Part shown: positions 9,439 through 17,847 of the stretch, one piece after another | How the letters are laid out: each line of letters opens with the position of its first letter | How positions within the stretch are numbered: position 1 is the stretch's first letter | Assembly: GCF_900187565.1 (NCBI RefSeq) | Contig: NZ_FYED01000005.1 | Coordinates: 1-64,000, forward strand | Length of the DNA stretch: 64,000 nucleotides | Origin: Pseudomonas sp. Irchel 3A7 | GTDB taxonomy: Bacteria > Pseudomonadota > Gammaproteobacteria > Pseudomonadales > Pseudomonadaceae | Reading direction: 5' to 3' | Translations under genes and position numbers: made by a program | Notes under the pieces: model-generated | What the model saw: the letters and a program-made list of their open reading frames with translations, nothing else | Database searches by the model: none | Told to the model about the DNA's origin: nothing

Positions 9439-10102
9439 AGGGGTACAACCTCGTCTTGTTATTGGATATGACCACCGAGTGTTGAAGCGCTGGCTGATAA
9501 GCCATGGCTTCCCGTAACCGGTCCTGCTTTGTGGGCGGAACCGTCTGACAGGGGGGAACCTGCGAGATCAGCGGGGTGTGCAGTATAAAAAGCTGACGAT
9601 AGATGTTTTCACTCTATAAACCACAAAATTCAGGCGTACTTCTCGATAAAACAGGGATTTTTGGAGATAGATTGACTGGATTTTGTAGGATTTTTCGCTA
9701 TTTAAAGCGGCGCCGAGTATTGCAAGGTGTTGGTGCAGCGTCATTCCCACCGCTTGGCATTGGTTTACCCGTCGACATGTCTAGCCCAGCCGTTTCAGAG
9801 CAACTCACTACATAATGGTGACGAGGTGCCCTGTGGCGAGGGGATTCATCCCCGTTGGGTCGCGAAGCGGCCCCCTGCGTCCATCCAGATAGATTGGTTT
9901 TTTCTGATTTACGACTGCTGCGCAGCCGAACGGGGATATCCCCTCGCCACAGATGAATCCACCTATACAGGAAGCCCGCCGCCTCTCCCTCCATCCTGCC
10001 AGCCACCGATCAAAGTGGATCCACGATGATTGGGCCTTCACAATTTTTTCACCATCGCCAACCACCGACTAAGCTTCAGACAAGTCCGATCAATCTGCGT
10101 GA
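9439..10102. other. Long intergenic region with divergent promoters and a REP pair
   Basis: About 660 bases without a convincing gene. 9560-9710 is AT-rich and is probably the promoter region of the permease on the minus strand. 9831-9952 is a REP-type inverted repeat. The last 150 bases should hold the promoter of the penicillin-binding protein gene. Short open frames here lack a ribosome-binding site and overlap the repeat. Confidence 0.6.
9831..9952. repeat. REP doublet (CTGTGGCGAGGGGAT type)
   Basis: CTGTGGCGAGGGGAT at 9831 is inverted at 9938-9952. Between them are smaller complementary blocks (CGCGAAGCGGC and GCTGCGCAGCC). This belongs to a different REP subfamily from the GAGCAGGCTC type. 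Confidence 0.8.
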
Positions 10103-13100
10103 ATGGATCAGTCGACTATGGGCGCTTTATGGCAAACCGATTCGAGTAAAACTGTGGTCCCGACTGAACGAGTGGATGAAGAAGCGCCTTTACCTGAAAA
10201 ACCCCGCCGTAGCCGACACGGCTGGAAGGCTTTCTGGTTGTTGCTGCTGATTATTGCGGTCGTCGTGGGTCTGGCGGCGTCCAAGGAGATGCGCACCTCC
10301 CGATTTCAGGCCCGGGAGGTCAGCAAGTTTGCCAAGACCCTGAGTTATGAGCTCAAACCCGGTCCCAGCGATGCGATTCACTACCCGGGCGCCGGGCCGT
10401 TCGATCTGCGCCTGGGCTACAGCTCCCTGGGCGAGTTCCTGCCGCGCTTGCTCAAGCGTGATTACGTGATTTCCGCCCAGACCCGCTTTTCCCCGGAGCT
10501 GATGAACTATACCGACAAGGGCTTGTTCGTGCCCTATGCGGAAAAGATCCAGGCCGGGTTGTCGATCACCGATTGCAAGGCGGCGCCGCTGTACCAGTTC
10601 AACTACCCGCAACAGCTTTATTCCAGCTTTGAGTCGATCCCGCCGGTGGTGGTCAACAGCTTGCTGTTCATCGAAAACCGCTTCCTGCTCGACCCGCGCC
10701 AGCCCCTGGCCAACCCGGCCGTGGACTGGCCGCGGTTCGGCATGGCGGCCTATACCCAGGTTGCCAAGATGTTGCACCTGCCCGGCCAATCGGCAGGCGG
10801 CAGCACCCTGGCGACGCAGCTTGAGAAGTACCGGCACTCGCCCGATGGCTTGACAGCGTCGGGCGGGGAGAAAATCCGCCAGATGATTTCCGCCAGCGTG
10901 CGCGCCTATCAGGATGGGCCGGAAACGCTCAAGGCCCGGCAGAATGTGGTGCGCGATTACCTCAACAGCGTGCCTCTGTCGGCGGTGCCGGGTCACGGCG
11001 AAGTGCACGGCATGGCCGAGGGTTTGCGCGTCTGGTACGGCGCCGACTTCAACCAGGCCAATGAACGCCTGGCCAGCAACGCGACGGATCCACAGAGTCT
11101 GGCGGAAAAAGGTCTGGCCCTGCGCGAAATGTTGTCATTGATGATCGCCCAGCGCCGACCTTCCCATTACCTGACCAAGGGCCGCGAGGAACTGGCCAGT
11201 CTTACCGACAGCCATATTCGCCTGCTGGCGCAGAACGGCGTGATCGATAAGCCTTTCGCCGATGCGGCACTGGCCAGCAAGGTCACGTATCGCGACTGGT
11301 TGACCCAGCCGACCATTCAACCGATCGAAACCAACAAGGGCATCAGCGTGGCACGCAGTCGCCTGGCCGGGTTGCTCAACCGTCCGCTGTACGACCTCGA
11401 CCGCCTCGATCTCTCGGCCACCAGCACCCTGCAGGGTGACCTGCAAACCCAGGCCACCGCCTACCTCAAGCGCCTGGCCGATCCGGCCTTTGCAACAGAG
11501 ATCGGCCTGATGGGCGAACGCTTGCTGACCCCCACCAGCACCACCCAGGTGCGTTACAGCTTCACCCTCTTCGAGCTGACCCCGGACGGCTCGCGGGTTC
11601 GGGTGCAGACCGACAGCACCGATCAGCCGTTCGACATCAATGAAGGCAGCAAACTGGAATTGGGCTCCACGGCGAAAATGCGCGTGCTCACCACCTACCT
11701 GCAAATCATTGCCGAAATACACGACAAATATGCCGGCATGACCGTTCCGGAATTGAAGAAAGTCGAGGTGCCGGAGCAGGATCGCCTGAGCCGCTGGGTT
11801 GTCGATTATCTGATCCAGAACAAAGACCGCAGCCTGCCGCCCCTGCTCAGCGCCGCACTGGACCGCAAATACTCGGCCAGCCCCGGCGAAGCGTTTTTCA
11901 CCGGCGGTGGTCTGCACACGTTCAATAACTTCCGCAAGGAAGACAACGGCCGCTTGCCGACCCTGCGCGATGCCATTCGGGAGTCGATCAACCTGCCGTT
12001 CATTCGCCTGATGCGTGACCTGGTGCGCTACACCACTTATTCAGGCCCCAACAGCAGCGCCGAACTGCTCAAGGACGATCGCGATCCACGGCGTCAGGAA
12101 TACCTGGCCTCCTTCGCCGACCGCGAGGGTACGTCGTTCCTGCTGAAATTCTGGAAGAAGTACAAAAACAAGGACACCCAGGCGCGACTCGAAACCTTCC
12201 TCGATGGCATGCGCCCGACGCCGATCCGCATGGCCGCCGTGCACCGTTACTTGCTGCCCCAAGCCAGTCAGCAAAGCTTCAACACCTTCGTGCGCTCGCA
12301 CCTCACGGGGACCAAGCTCACCGAAAAACTCACCGACGAACGCCTTGAACGACTCTATCTGGCCTACGGCCCCGGCACCTACGACCTGCCGGACCAGGGC
12401 TTCATCGCCAAGGTGCACCCGCTGGACCTGTGGATGATGGGCTACCTGCTCAATCACCCCGATGCCACGTTCAAGGACATCGTCAAGGCCAGCCAGTTCG
12501 AGCGCCAGGAAGTCTACAGCTGGCTGTTCAAGAGCCGGCACAAGGGCGCCCGCGACAACCGTATCCGCACCATGCTGGAGATCGAGGCGTTCCTCGACAT
12601 TCATCAGCGCTGGCAGAAAGTCGGCTACCCGTTCGACCATCTGGTGCCATCGCTGGCCACCGCCATCGGCAGCTCCGGCGACCGCCCCGCCGCCCTCGCC
12701 GAGCTCATCGGCACCATTCTCAACGACGGCGTGCGCATGCCGACGCTGCGTATCGACAGCCTGCACTTCGCGGCGAACACGCCGTATGAAACCAAGCTGA
12801 TCAATGACCCGGATGTGGGCAAACGGGTGATGCCGTCCGAGGTCGCCACGGCCTTGCGCGAGGCCCTTTCCCAGGTGGTGGATGCCGGTACCGCCAGGCG
12901 GGTGGCCGGGACTTTCATTACGCCAGATGGCAAAACCCTGGCCATGGGCGGCAAGACCGGCACCGGCGATAACCGCATCGAAGCGATCGGTTCCGGCGGG
13001 CGCATTCTGAGTTCGAAGTCGATCAACCGCACGGCAACTTTCGTGTTCTACATCGGCGATACCCACTTCGGCACCCTCACCGCCTTCGTACCAGGGCGCA

Positions 13101-13231
13101 GCGCCGAGAGTTTCACCTTCACTTCCGCACTGCCCGTGCAAGTGCTCAAGGGCATGGCACCGATTCTCAACCCCTACTTGCAACCGGGTACTCATACGCA
13201 GTGCCTGCCGATTGAAATGGTGCGACGCTGA
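10103..13231 (+). CDS. Bifunctional penicillin-binding protein (GT51 transglycosylase plus transpeptidase)
   Basis: 1042 residues (alternative start at 10118; neither has a strong Shine-Dalgarno). One membrane helix at about 41-59 places the rest in the periplasm. The GT51 domain shows Glu191 in FIENRF and the GGSTLATQLEKY block. The transpeptidase domain has the serine motif Ser522-Thr-Ala-Lys525, SIN at 628-630 and Lys951-Thr-Gly. All catalytic motifs of a class A penicillin-binding protein are therefore present, although it is longer than PBP1a or PBP1b and has unusual inter-domain stretches. It probably polymerises and crosslinks peptidoglycan as an accessory enzyme. It is monocistronic. 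Confidence 0.88.
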   Translation: MDQSTMGALWQTDSSKTVVPTERVDEEAPLPEKPRRSRHGWKAFWLLLLIIAVVVGLAASKEMRTSRFQAREVSKFAKTLSYELKPGPSDAIHYPGAGPFDLRLGYSSLGEFLPRLLKRDYVISAQTRFSPELMNYTDKGLFVPYAEKIQAGLSITDCKAAPLYQFNYPQQLYSSFESIPPVVVNSLLFIENRFLLDPRQPLANPAVDWPRFGMAAYTQVAKMLHLPGQSAGGSTLATQLEKYRHSPDGLTASGGEKIRQMISASVRAYQDGPETLKARQNVVRDYLNSVPLSAVPGHGEVHGMAEGLRVWYGADFNQANERLASNATDPQSLAEKGLALREMLSLMIAQRRPSHYLTKGREELASLTDSHIRLLAQNGVIDKPFADAALASKVTYRDWLTQPTIQPIETNKGISVARSRLAGLLNRPLYDLDRLDLSATSTLQGDLQTQATAYLKRLADPAFATEIGLMGERLLTPTSTTQVRYSFTLFELTPDGSRVRVQTDSTDQPFDINEGSKLELGSTAKMRVLTTYLQIIAEIHDKYAGMTVPELKKVEVPEQDRLSRWVVDYLIQNKDRSLPPLLSAALDRKYSASPGEAFFTGGGLHTFNNFRKEDNGRLPTLRDAIRESINLPFIRLMRDLVRYTTYSGPNSSAELLKDDRDPRRQEYLASFADREGTSFLLKFWKKYKNKDTQARLETFLDGMRPTPIRMAAVHRYLLPQASQQSFNTFVRSHLTGTKLTEKLTDERLERLYLAYGPGTYDLPDQGFIAKVHPLDLWMMGYLLNHPDATFKDIVKASQFERQEVYSWLFKSRHKGARDNRIRTMLEIEAFLDIHQRWQKVGYPFDHLVPSLATAIGSSGDRPAALAELIGTILNDGVRMPTLRIDSLHFAANTPYETKLINDPDVGKRVMPSEVATALREALSQVVDAGTARRVAGTFITPDGKTLAMGGKTGTGDNRIEAIGSGGRILSSKSINRTATFVFYIGDTHFGTLTAFVPGRSAESFTFTSALPVQVLKGMAPILNPYLQPGTHTQCLPIEMVRR

Positions 13232-13267
13232 GGGTGCTGGCCGACAGGGCAGCGCCATAGCGTTATC

Positions 13268-13284
13268 TGGCCGTTTGTGGGCCA
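13268..13284 (+). terminator. Weak hairpin after the penicillin-binding protein gene
   Basis: TGGCC-N7-GGCCA followed by an AT-rich stretch (TAATTATTTAT). This is a plausible but weak intrinsic terminator. Confidence 0.4.
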
Positions 13285-13421
13285 TAATTATTTATCGCTT
13301 ATATTCAAAATCAAAAACACCCCGCCTAATAAACATGAAATAACCCACGAACAATTCCGGCTTTTTATTTAAGCCCCGGGCGATACGCTATTTATCTTTC
13401 AACTACGCCAGATAAATAACG

Positions 13422-13945
13422 ATGCCAAACTTGAACCCCATAATCCCTTCTGTTGCGGAAACAAATAAAGGACGTCATTACGAACGCATCAAAAGCGCCA
13501 TCAGCCCTCAATTCAAAAAAGCTTCCCCGGATCGTGCGCGAGTACTGAATACAACACCTCTGGCAGTCCAGAACTGGTATGGCGCCGCCGGCCACGACTC
13601 ACTGAAAACCGCCAACCTGCAAGCCTGGGAAGCACAAAACCAGGCAGATCAGACGTTCGGAAAGGTACTGGATATTTATGCTTTCGCTGAACCCTTACTA
13701 AAAGCCAGGCTTAAAGAAACACATAAAATCGACGTGGATGTACGGTCCACTTACTTGCGTCTTTACTTCCCGAAAAAAACGCCTTGGTATGTCATTGACA
13801 TGCAACCGGGCTATTCCAGTCGAACGGTGTCCTTGCTGGATGCGGCACTGCACAATTTTGCAGCGTCCGAAACCTTTACCGCCGATTCGGATTACATCAG
13901 CAAGCCCGATGCAAACGGGCACTTCGATGTCAACCCGGGCGTTGA
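13422..13945 (+). pseudogene. Dermonecrotic-toxin-type protein, 5' fragment
   Basis: The first about 175 codons (ending near FDVNPGVDR) resemble the N-terminus of the very large Pseudomonas proteins carrying a dermonecrotic-toxin or DUF6543 domain: HYERIKSAISPQFKKASPDR near the start, then TLLD-type blocks such as RTVSLLDAALHNF. Those proteins usually exceed 1000 residues. Here the frame continues past about 13945 only as antisense of another gene, to a stop at 14649-14651, so the coding sequence is broken. Base composition is AT-richer than the neighbours. The joining point is fixed only to within about 25 bases. Confidence 0.65.
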
Positions 13946-14612
13946 TCGAACTGTTACGGCTGACGCGGTGATTCAGCGCCAGCGAGGAATTGCTGGTCTG
14001 CCCGGTGAACACGTTGCGCTGACGAATGCGCGTGCCGTCCGGCAGGGTGTCGTAGGTGTTGGTGGTATCCAGCCAGCTGCGGTTGTGACTGATCACCAGG
14101 CTGCCGGCGCCATAGTTGTACAGGCCTTGCAGATCGAGCCCGGTGCCGTGGTCTTCGGTCTGGTAGAAGTTGGCGTACATACTGGTGCTGTTGGCCAGGG
14201 TCCAGTCAATGGAGGTGCCGTATTGCAGCTTTTCCCGAACCTGACGTGTCGACAGCCCGAGGATCACCCGGGGATGCAGCAAGTAGTTGTTGTTGAACTC
14301 GACTTTAAGATCGATGATGCTCGCGCCGCCGACCAGCTTCGGCACACCTTCCAGATAGCCATGAACCGAACCGTTGGTGTTGCGCACGTCGAAGAAGCCT
14401 ACAACCGGTTTCATGGTGCCGGTGATCGGGCTGAAGCTCATGTCCTGATCCTTGTTGACCAGGTCGGCGTCAGTCGGCACCACATAGAAACCATTGGTCG
14501 GTACATGGGCGACCAGGCTGATGGAGTGACGGGCTTCACCGGCGGCAAATGCCACGGAGGAGCTCAAAGCCAGAACAGCCAGTGGGGCAGCGATTGCAAT
14601 TTTCTTGAACAT
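13945..14612 (-). pseudogene. CS1-type major pilin 5' end fused to an outer-membrane (usher-like) fragment
   Basis: From the ATG at 14612 the frame encodes a signal peptide (cleavage likely after AFA, residue 23) and about 110 residues of a CS1/CblA-type fimbrial major subunit (ISLVAHVPTNGFYV, then LVNKDQDMSF). Near residue 110 (about 14285) the character changes to a beta-barrel-like sequence (TSIDWTLANSTSMYANFYQ, LYNYGAGSLVISHNRSW) that I attribute to the usher of the same fimbrial operon. Near residue 222 it runs antisense into the toxin fragment. Pilin 3' end, most of the usher, and any chaperone and tip genes are missing, so no fimbria can be made. Confidence 0.65.
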
Positions 14613-14822
14613 CGTTCAGTACCTGTTTTCTTTAAAGGATCGGTTCATTGAAAGTTCAAACAACGCCTACCCAAAGGTTGTGTTGGTTTGGACTTTCAAC
14701 GCCGGGGCATGATCGACTGTTCGACCTGGAAAGTAAGCAGGCAACTTCCGACGATCGCGTAGTTCAACTACTTCGCAAGCGGAAAGAAAAAAGAATGAAT
14801 AACAGAAAAACAAAACAGCAGC

Positions 14823-14840
14823 TGTAAGTTCTACCTTACA
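14823..14840. promoter_or_regulatory. Dyad TGTAAG-N6-CTTACA
   Basis: A perfect 6+6 inverted repeat lies in the AT-rich region upstream of the pilin remnant. The form suits a dimeric regulator, but I cannot name the protein. It may be a relic of fimbrial control. Confidence 0.35.
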
Positions 14841-15077
14841 TACAGTTTTCAGTTAAAAACCATACAGCAATCTCGACGACTGAATACGGGAACATGAGCC
14901 TTCTTTAGAATATTAGCTCCAATTAAATAGAGTGATGGCTTTAACTTTCAAGTTTGCGATCGAGTCGAAAAATAAAAAATGGAATGCATGGCTGGAATCA
15001 GGATTTTCGTCGCCCTGCCAACCGCCATTCGTCGCCAAATGTAATTCATTCTCAACAAAAGTCTTGCTTCGCACGCA

Positions 15078-15105
15078 AGATATATCTTACGTTGTATCTA
15101 AATAC
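15078..15105 (+). promoter_or_regulatory. Candidate PadR operator
   Basis: AGATATATCT (15078-15087, perfect palindrome) is followed by GTAT-N4-ATAC (15094-15105). Both lie 20-46 bases before the padR-family start. PadR proteins commonly autoregulate through ATAT-rich dyads, so this is the expected place for an autoregulatory site. Confidence 0.45.
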
Positions 15106-15123
15106 GACGAGAGCACGCAGCCA

Positions 15124-15699
15124 ATGAGAGACCATTATTCCCCCCACCGCGAGCACGGCGACAGCCGTGACGGCTTCGAGAAACGCCACGGCCGTGAACG
15201 CGGCGGTCGAGGCCCGCGAGTATTTGCTCCCGGCGATCTGAAATTACTGCTGCTGGCGCTGATCGCCGAGCAGCCCTGCCATGGCTACGACCTGATCCGC
15301 CAGATCGAAGGCATGTTCGATGGCGCGTACAGCCCCAGTCCCGGCGTGATCTATCCGACCCTGACGTTTCTGGAAGAAAGCGAAATGATCCTGGGCGATG
15401 CCGAGGGCGGGAAAAAACGCTACAGCGTGACCGACGCCGGACGGCATTCGTTGATCGAGCAGGCGATCGCGCTGGATGGCGTGCGCATGCGCATCGAAGT
15501 CAGCAAGCGCTCATTGCGCGGCCATGACCGCCCGCCGGAGATCCATGAAGCGGTGCATAACCTGCGCCATGCCTTGCAAATGCACCACGGTCGCTGGAGC
15601 CCGGAAGAAATCCTGCGGGTACGCGACCTGCTCAACAACACCGCCAAAGCCATCGTCGACGGCCCCGCCGTGACGCCTGTTCAGGAGAGCGCCGAATGA
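15124..15699 (+). CDS. PadR-family transcriptional regulator
   Basis: 191 residues from ATG 15124. The N-terminal 40 residues are charged and His/Arg-rich. A PadR winged-helix domain follows (DLKLLLLALIAEQPCHGYDL, then SPGVIYPTLTFLEE and KKRYSVTDAG), with a C-terminal helical dimerisation segment. The stop overlaps the next start as ATGA, so it is co-translated with a siderophore-interacting protein. By family knowledge such PadR/SIP pairs respond to iron or flavin status. The frame opens further upstream to 14932, but that part lacks family resemblance and a Shine-Dalgarno. Confidence 0.9.
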   Translation: MRDHYSPHREHGDSRDGFEKRHGRERGGRGPRVFAPGDLKLLLLALIAEQPCHGYDLIRQIEGMFDGAYSPSPGVIYPTLTFLEESEMILGDAEGGKKRYSVTDAGRHSLIEQAIALDGVRMRIEVSKRSLRGHDRPPEIHEAVHNLRHALQMHHGRWSPEEILRVRDLLNNTAKAIVDGPAVTPVQESAE

Positions 15700-16487
15700 C
15701 CGAGATCATCGACCCGACCCAAACCATTCACCGTGTGATGCATGAAATCAAACGACGTCGCCTGCAAGTCCTGCGTGTAGTCGATCTGACCCCGCGCATG
15801 CGTCGGATCACCCTGGGTGGGCCGGAGCTTGCGGGCTTCGTCAGTCTGGGCACGGATGATCACGTCAAGCTGCTGTTCCCGCAGAACGCCGAACAGGCTG
15901 CCGCGCTGGAAAACCTGGTACTGGGCGCCGGCAAGAATGACGGGGCAATGCCGCCAATGCGCGACTACACCCCGCGCCGCTACGACCTGGAAAAACGGGA
16001 GCTGGACATCGACTTCGTGCTCCATGGCGACGGCCCGGCCTCGACCTGGGCCGAACAGGCCAGACCCGGCCAGTTCCTGCACATCGGCGGGCCACGGGGT
16101 TCGATGATCGTGCCGGACATTTTCGACAGCTACCTGCTGATCGGCGACGAAACCGCCCTGCCCGCCATCGCCCGCCGCCTGGAAGGCCTGGCGGCCAATC
16201 GGCGCGCGCTGGTGATTGTGGAAGTGGAGAACGGCAAGGAACAACAAGCGCTGGAGAGCGCTGCCCAGGTCAATGTGATCTGGGTGCTGCGCGAAGGCGG
16301 CAAGGATCATTTGCTGACCACCGTGCGCCAGGTCAAGGTTCCGACCGGCAGCCTGTATGCCTGGGTTGCGACCGAGAGCAAGGTATCGCGGCAGATTCGC
16401 CGGGTGTTGCTGGATGAACATGGCCTTGATGATCAATTCGTCAAAGCGGTGGGCTACTGGCGGATGGGTGACAGCGACGAGGAGTAA
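15696..16487 (+). CDS. Siderophore-interacting protein (FAD-dependent ferric reductase)
   Basis: A 263-residue member of the ViuB/YqjH family, which reduces ferric siderophores in the cytoplasm to release iron. The FAD-binding block PPMRDYTPRRYD is near residues 87-98, and an NAD(P)H-side block with IGDETALPAIARRLE is near 149-163. It overlaps the padR-family gene by four bases (ATGA) and is probably regulated by it. No siderophore biosynthesis or receptor gene is nearby, so the partner siderophore is unknown. A REP doublet follows the stop. Confidence 0.92.
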   Translation: MTEIIDPTQTIHRVMHEIKRRRLQVLRVVDLTPRMRRITLGGPELAGFVSLGTDDHVKLLFPQNAEQAAALENLVLGAGKNDGAMPPMRDYTPRRYDLEKRELDIDFVLHGDGPASTWAEQARPGQFLHIGGPRGSMIVPDIFDSYLLIGDETALPAIARRLEGLAANRRALVIVEVENGKEQQALESAAQVNVIWVLREGGKDHLLTTVRQVKVPTGSLYAWVATESKVSRQIRRVLLDEHGLDDQFVKAVGYWRMGDSDEE

Positions 16488-16502
16488 CTTCCTCACTAGC
16501 CC

Positions 16503-16576
16503 CTTCGCGAGCAGGCTCGCTCCCACAAGGGGCCGGTGTACGCTGATCCAATGTGGGAGCGAGCCTGCTCGCGAAG
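16503..16576. repeat. REP doublet (GCGAGCAGGCTCGC type)
   Basis: Two inverted CTTCGCGAGCAGGCTCGCTCCCACA-like units separated by about 24 bases lie between convergent genes and may end both transcripts. Confidence 0.9.
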
Positions 16577-16591
16577 GCGATGCTACAAACG

Positions 16592-17245
16592 CTACAACTC
16601 CATGCCTTTGCCACCACGCCAGCGATCAACCCCGATCATCAACAGAGCAATCACCACAAACCCCACCAACATCCCACCCGCATTGATAAACACCTGTGGA
16701 TAACCCAGTTTATCCACATCAATGAACGGGTACGGGTAAGTCGCCAGCAGATGCCCGCGCAACAACGCATAGCCGAAGTACACCAGCGGATAAATCAGCC
16801 ACAGCGCGACATGCCGCAGCCGCAACGTCCCCTTGGACACCCAGCACCACCAATAGACCAGAAACAGCAGCGGCATGACGTCATGCAGCAACTCATCGGC
16901 CAGCCATTGCCAGCCTTCGGGATGCCATAGATGGCGCAGCAACAGGCTGTAGGCAATGCCGACCACGGCGATGCTCACGGCAATGCCACTGCTGACCCAC
17001 GGCTGTAAAAACCAGCGCCGTGCGGCCGATTCGCGGGACGTCAGTTCACAGGTCAGAACGGTCGCCACCAGGGTATTGGTCAGCACGGTGAAGTAGCTGA
17101 AGAAGCTCACCAGCCCGCCCAACAGGCTGGCGGCCAGAGTCCAGCGCGAGTAGAAAATCAGGTACAGCTGAATGCTCAATCCGGCCCAGCCAAGGATGGC
17201 GGCCACGGCAACATATCGACGTCGCGCGACTGACTGTTTGACCAT
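16592..17245 (-). CDS. Pr6Pr-family membrane protein
   Basis: 217 residues from ATG 17245 (MVKQSVARRRYVAV), with six hydrophobic segments. It belongs to the Pr6Pr group related to FAR-17a/AIG1-like proteins, recognisable by FFSYFTVLTNTLVA near residue 48 and HDVMPLLFLVYWW near 120. Conserved polar residues inside the membrane (Thr and Asn in the first motif, His in the second) suggest a membrane hydrolase-like function as in AIG1/ADTRP, but no bacterial role is established. It starts two bases after the VF530 gene stop on the same strand, so the two are probably co-transcribed. Confidence 0.85.
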   Translation of the reverse strand: MVKQSVARRRYVAVAAILGWAGLSIQLYLIFYSRWTLAASLLGGLVSFFSYFTVLTNTLVATVLTCELTSRESAARRWFLQPWVSSGIAVSIAVVGIAYSLLLRHLWHPEGWQWLADELLHDVMPLLFLVYWWCWVSKGTLRLRHVALWLIYPLVYFGYALLRGHLLATYPYPFIDVDKLGYPQVFINAGGMLVGFVVIALLMIGVDRWRGGKGMEL

Positions 17246-17247
17246 AT

Positions 17248-17478
17248 TCAGAGCGGACGCTTGGTGCGCATCAACTTCACGTACAAGCGCTCGACCTTCT
17301 CCCGCGCCCATGGGGTTTTGCGCAGGAACGTCAGGCTCGACTTGATGCTCGGGTCACTCTTGAAGCAGCGGATGTCGATGCGCTCGGCCAGCCCCGACCA
17401 TTCGTAGTGTTCAACCAGGGCGTTGAGGATTTGCTCCAGGGTGACGCCGTGCAGCGGGTCGTGGGTCTGTTCGGTCAT
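17248..17478 (-). CDS. VF530 family DNA-binding protein
   Basis: A 76-residue protein matching the small VF530 family (DUF2132): [19 protein letters not shown], then [20 protein letters not shown]. The family has a compact helical fold reported to bind DNA; its cellular role is unknown. It lies just ahead of the Pr6Pr gene and probably shares its transcript. The start at 17478 gives the full conserved N-terminus. Confidence 0.88.
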   Translation of the reverse strand: MTEQTHDPLHGVTLEQILNALVEHYEWSGLAERIDIRCFKSDPSIKSSLTFLRKTPWAREKVERLYVKLMRTKRPL

Positions 17479-17847
17479 GCCGGGCCTTCAGCGATGTAGG
17501 AATGGGAAGCCGCGCACCTTAGCCGAGGGCTTCGTTGGGGGGAAGCGGTCTATTAAATGTAGGTGAACCGCGACAACTCTGTGGGAGCCTGCTCGCGAAG
17601 AAACCAATGATGCGGCTTGGCATCTGGACTCACGCGTTATCGTTCACCCCCTTCGCGAGCAGGCTCGCTCCCACAGTGGACAGCAGTCATCCGCCTCACT
17701 GTTACCAAATCCGAAACGATGCATGTCTGTAAAAGCCCTTTCTCTATTTGTAACAGAACATTATCCTTGCGCACGCTTTAGCTGAAACGCTTCCGCCAAC
17801 ACCTTCAGTTCTGCTGTTTCCGTTCATTCCCCAGAAAAAGATCAAGA
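17479..17847. other. Intergenic region upstream of oprB with a REP pair
   Basis: About 370 bases. It holds a REP doublet at 17579-17676 and then a run from 17700 to 17847 that should include the oprB promoter and leader (AT-rich stretch near 17740-17765). No gene is seen. Confidence 0.6.
17579..17676. repeat. REP doublet with an internal four-base deletion in one arm
   Basis: The left arm reads CTGTGGGAGCCTGCTCGCG, lacking a GAGC unit, while the right arm is the full GCGAGCAGGCTCGCTCCCAC form. Confidence 0.85.

Larger units (their letters stand above)
14613..15123. other. AT-rich intergenic region between pilin remnant and PadR gene
   Basis: About 510 bases, clearly AT-richer than the surroundings. 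It contains the former pilin promoter on the minus strand, an 18-base dyad at 14823-14840 and PadR-like dyads at 15078-15105. The open frame upstream of 15124 has no ribosome-binding site and no family resemblance, so I treat it as non-coding. Confidence 0.6.

Noticed and set aside
9568..9750. 60-residue minus-strand open frame upstream of the permease
   Set aside because: No Shine-Dalgarno, no recognisable sequence, lies in the probable promoter region.
13422..14651. 409-residue plus-strand frame as one intact protein
   Set aside because: Only the first about 175 codons resemble a known family; the rest is antisense to the pilin/usher fragment.
14932..15123. N-terminal extension of the PadR frame
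   Set aside because: No ribosome-binding site and overlaps the likely operator; family members start near 15124.
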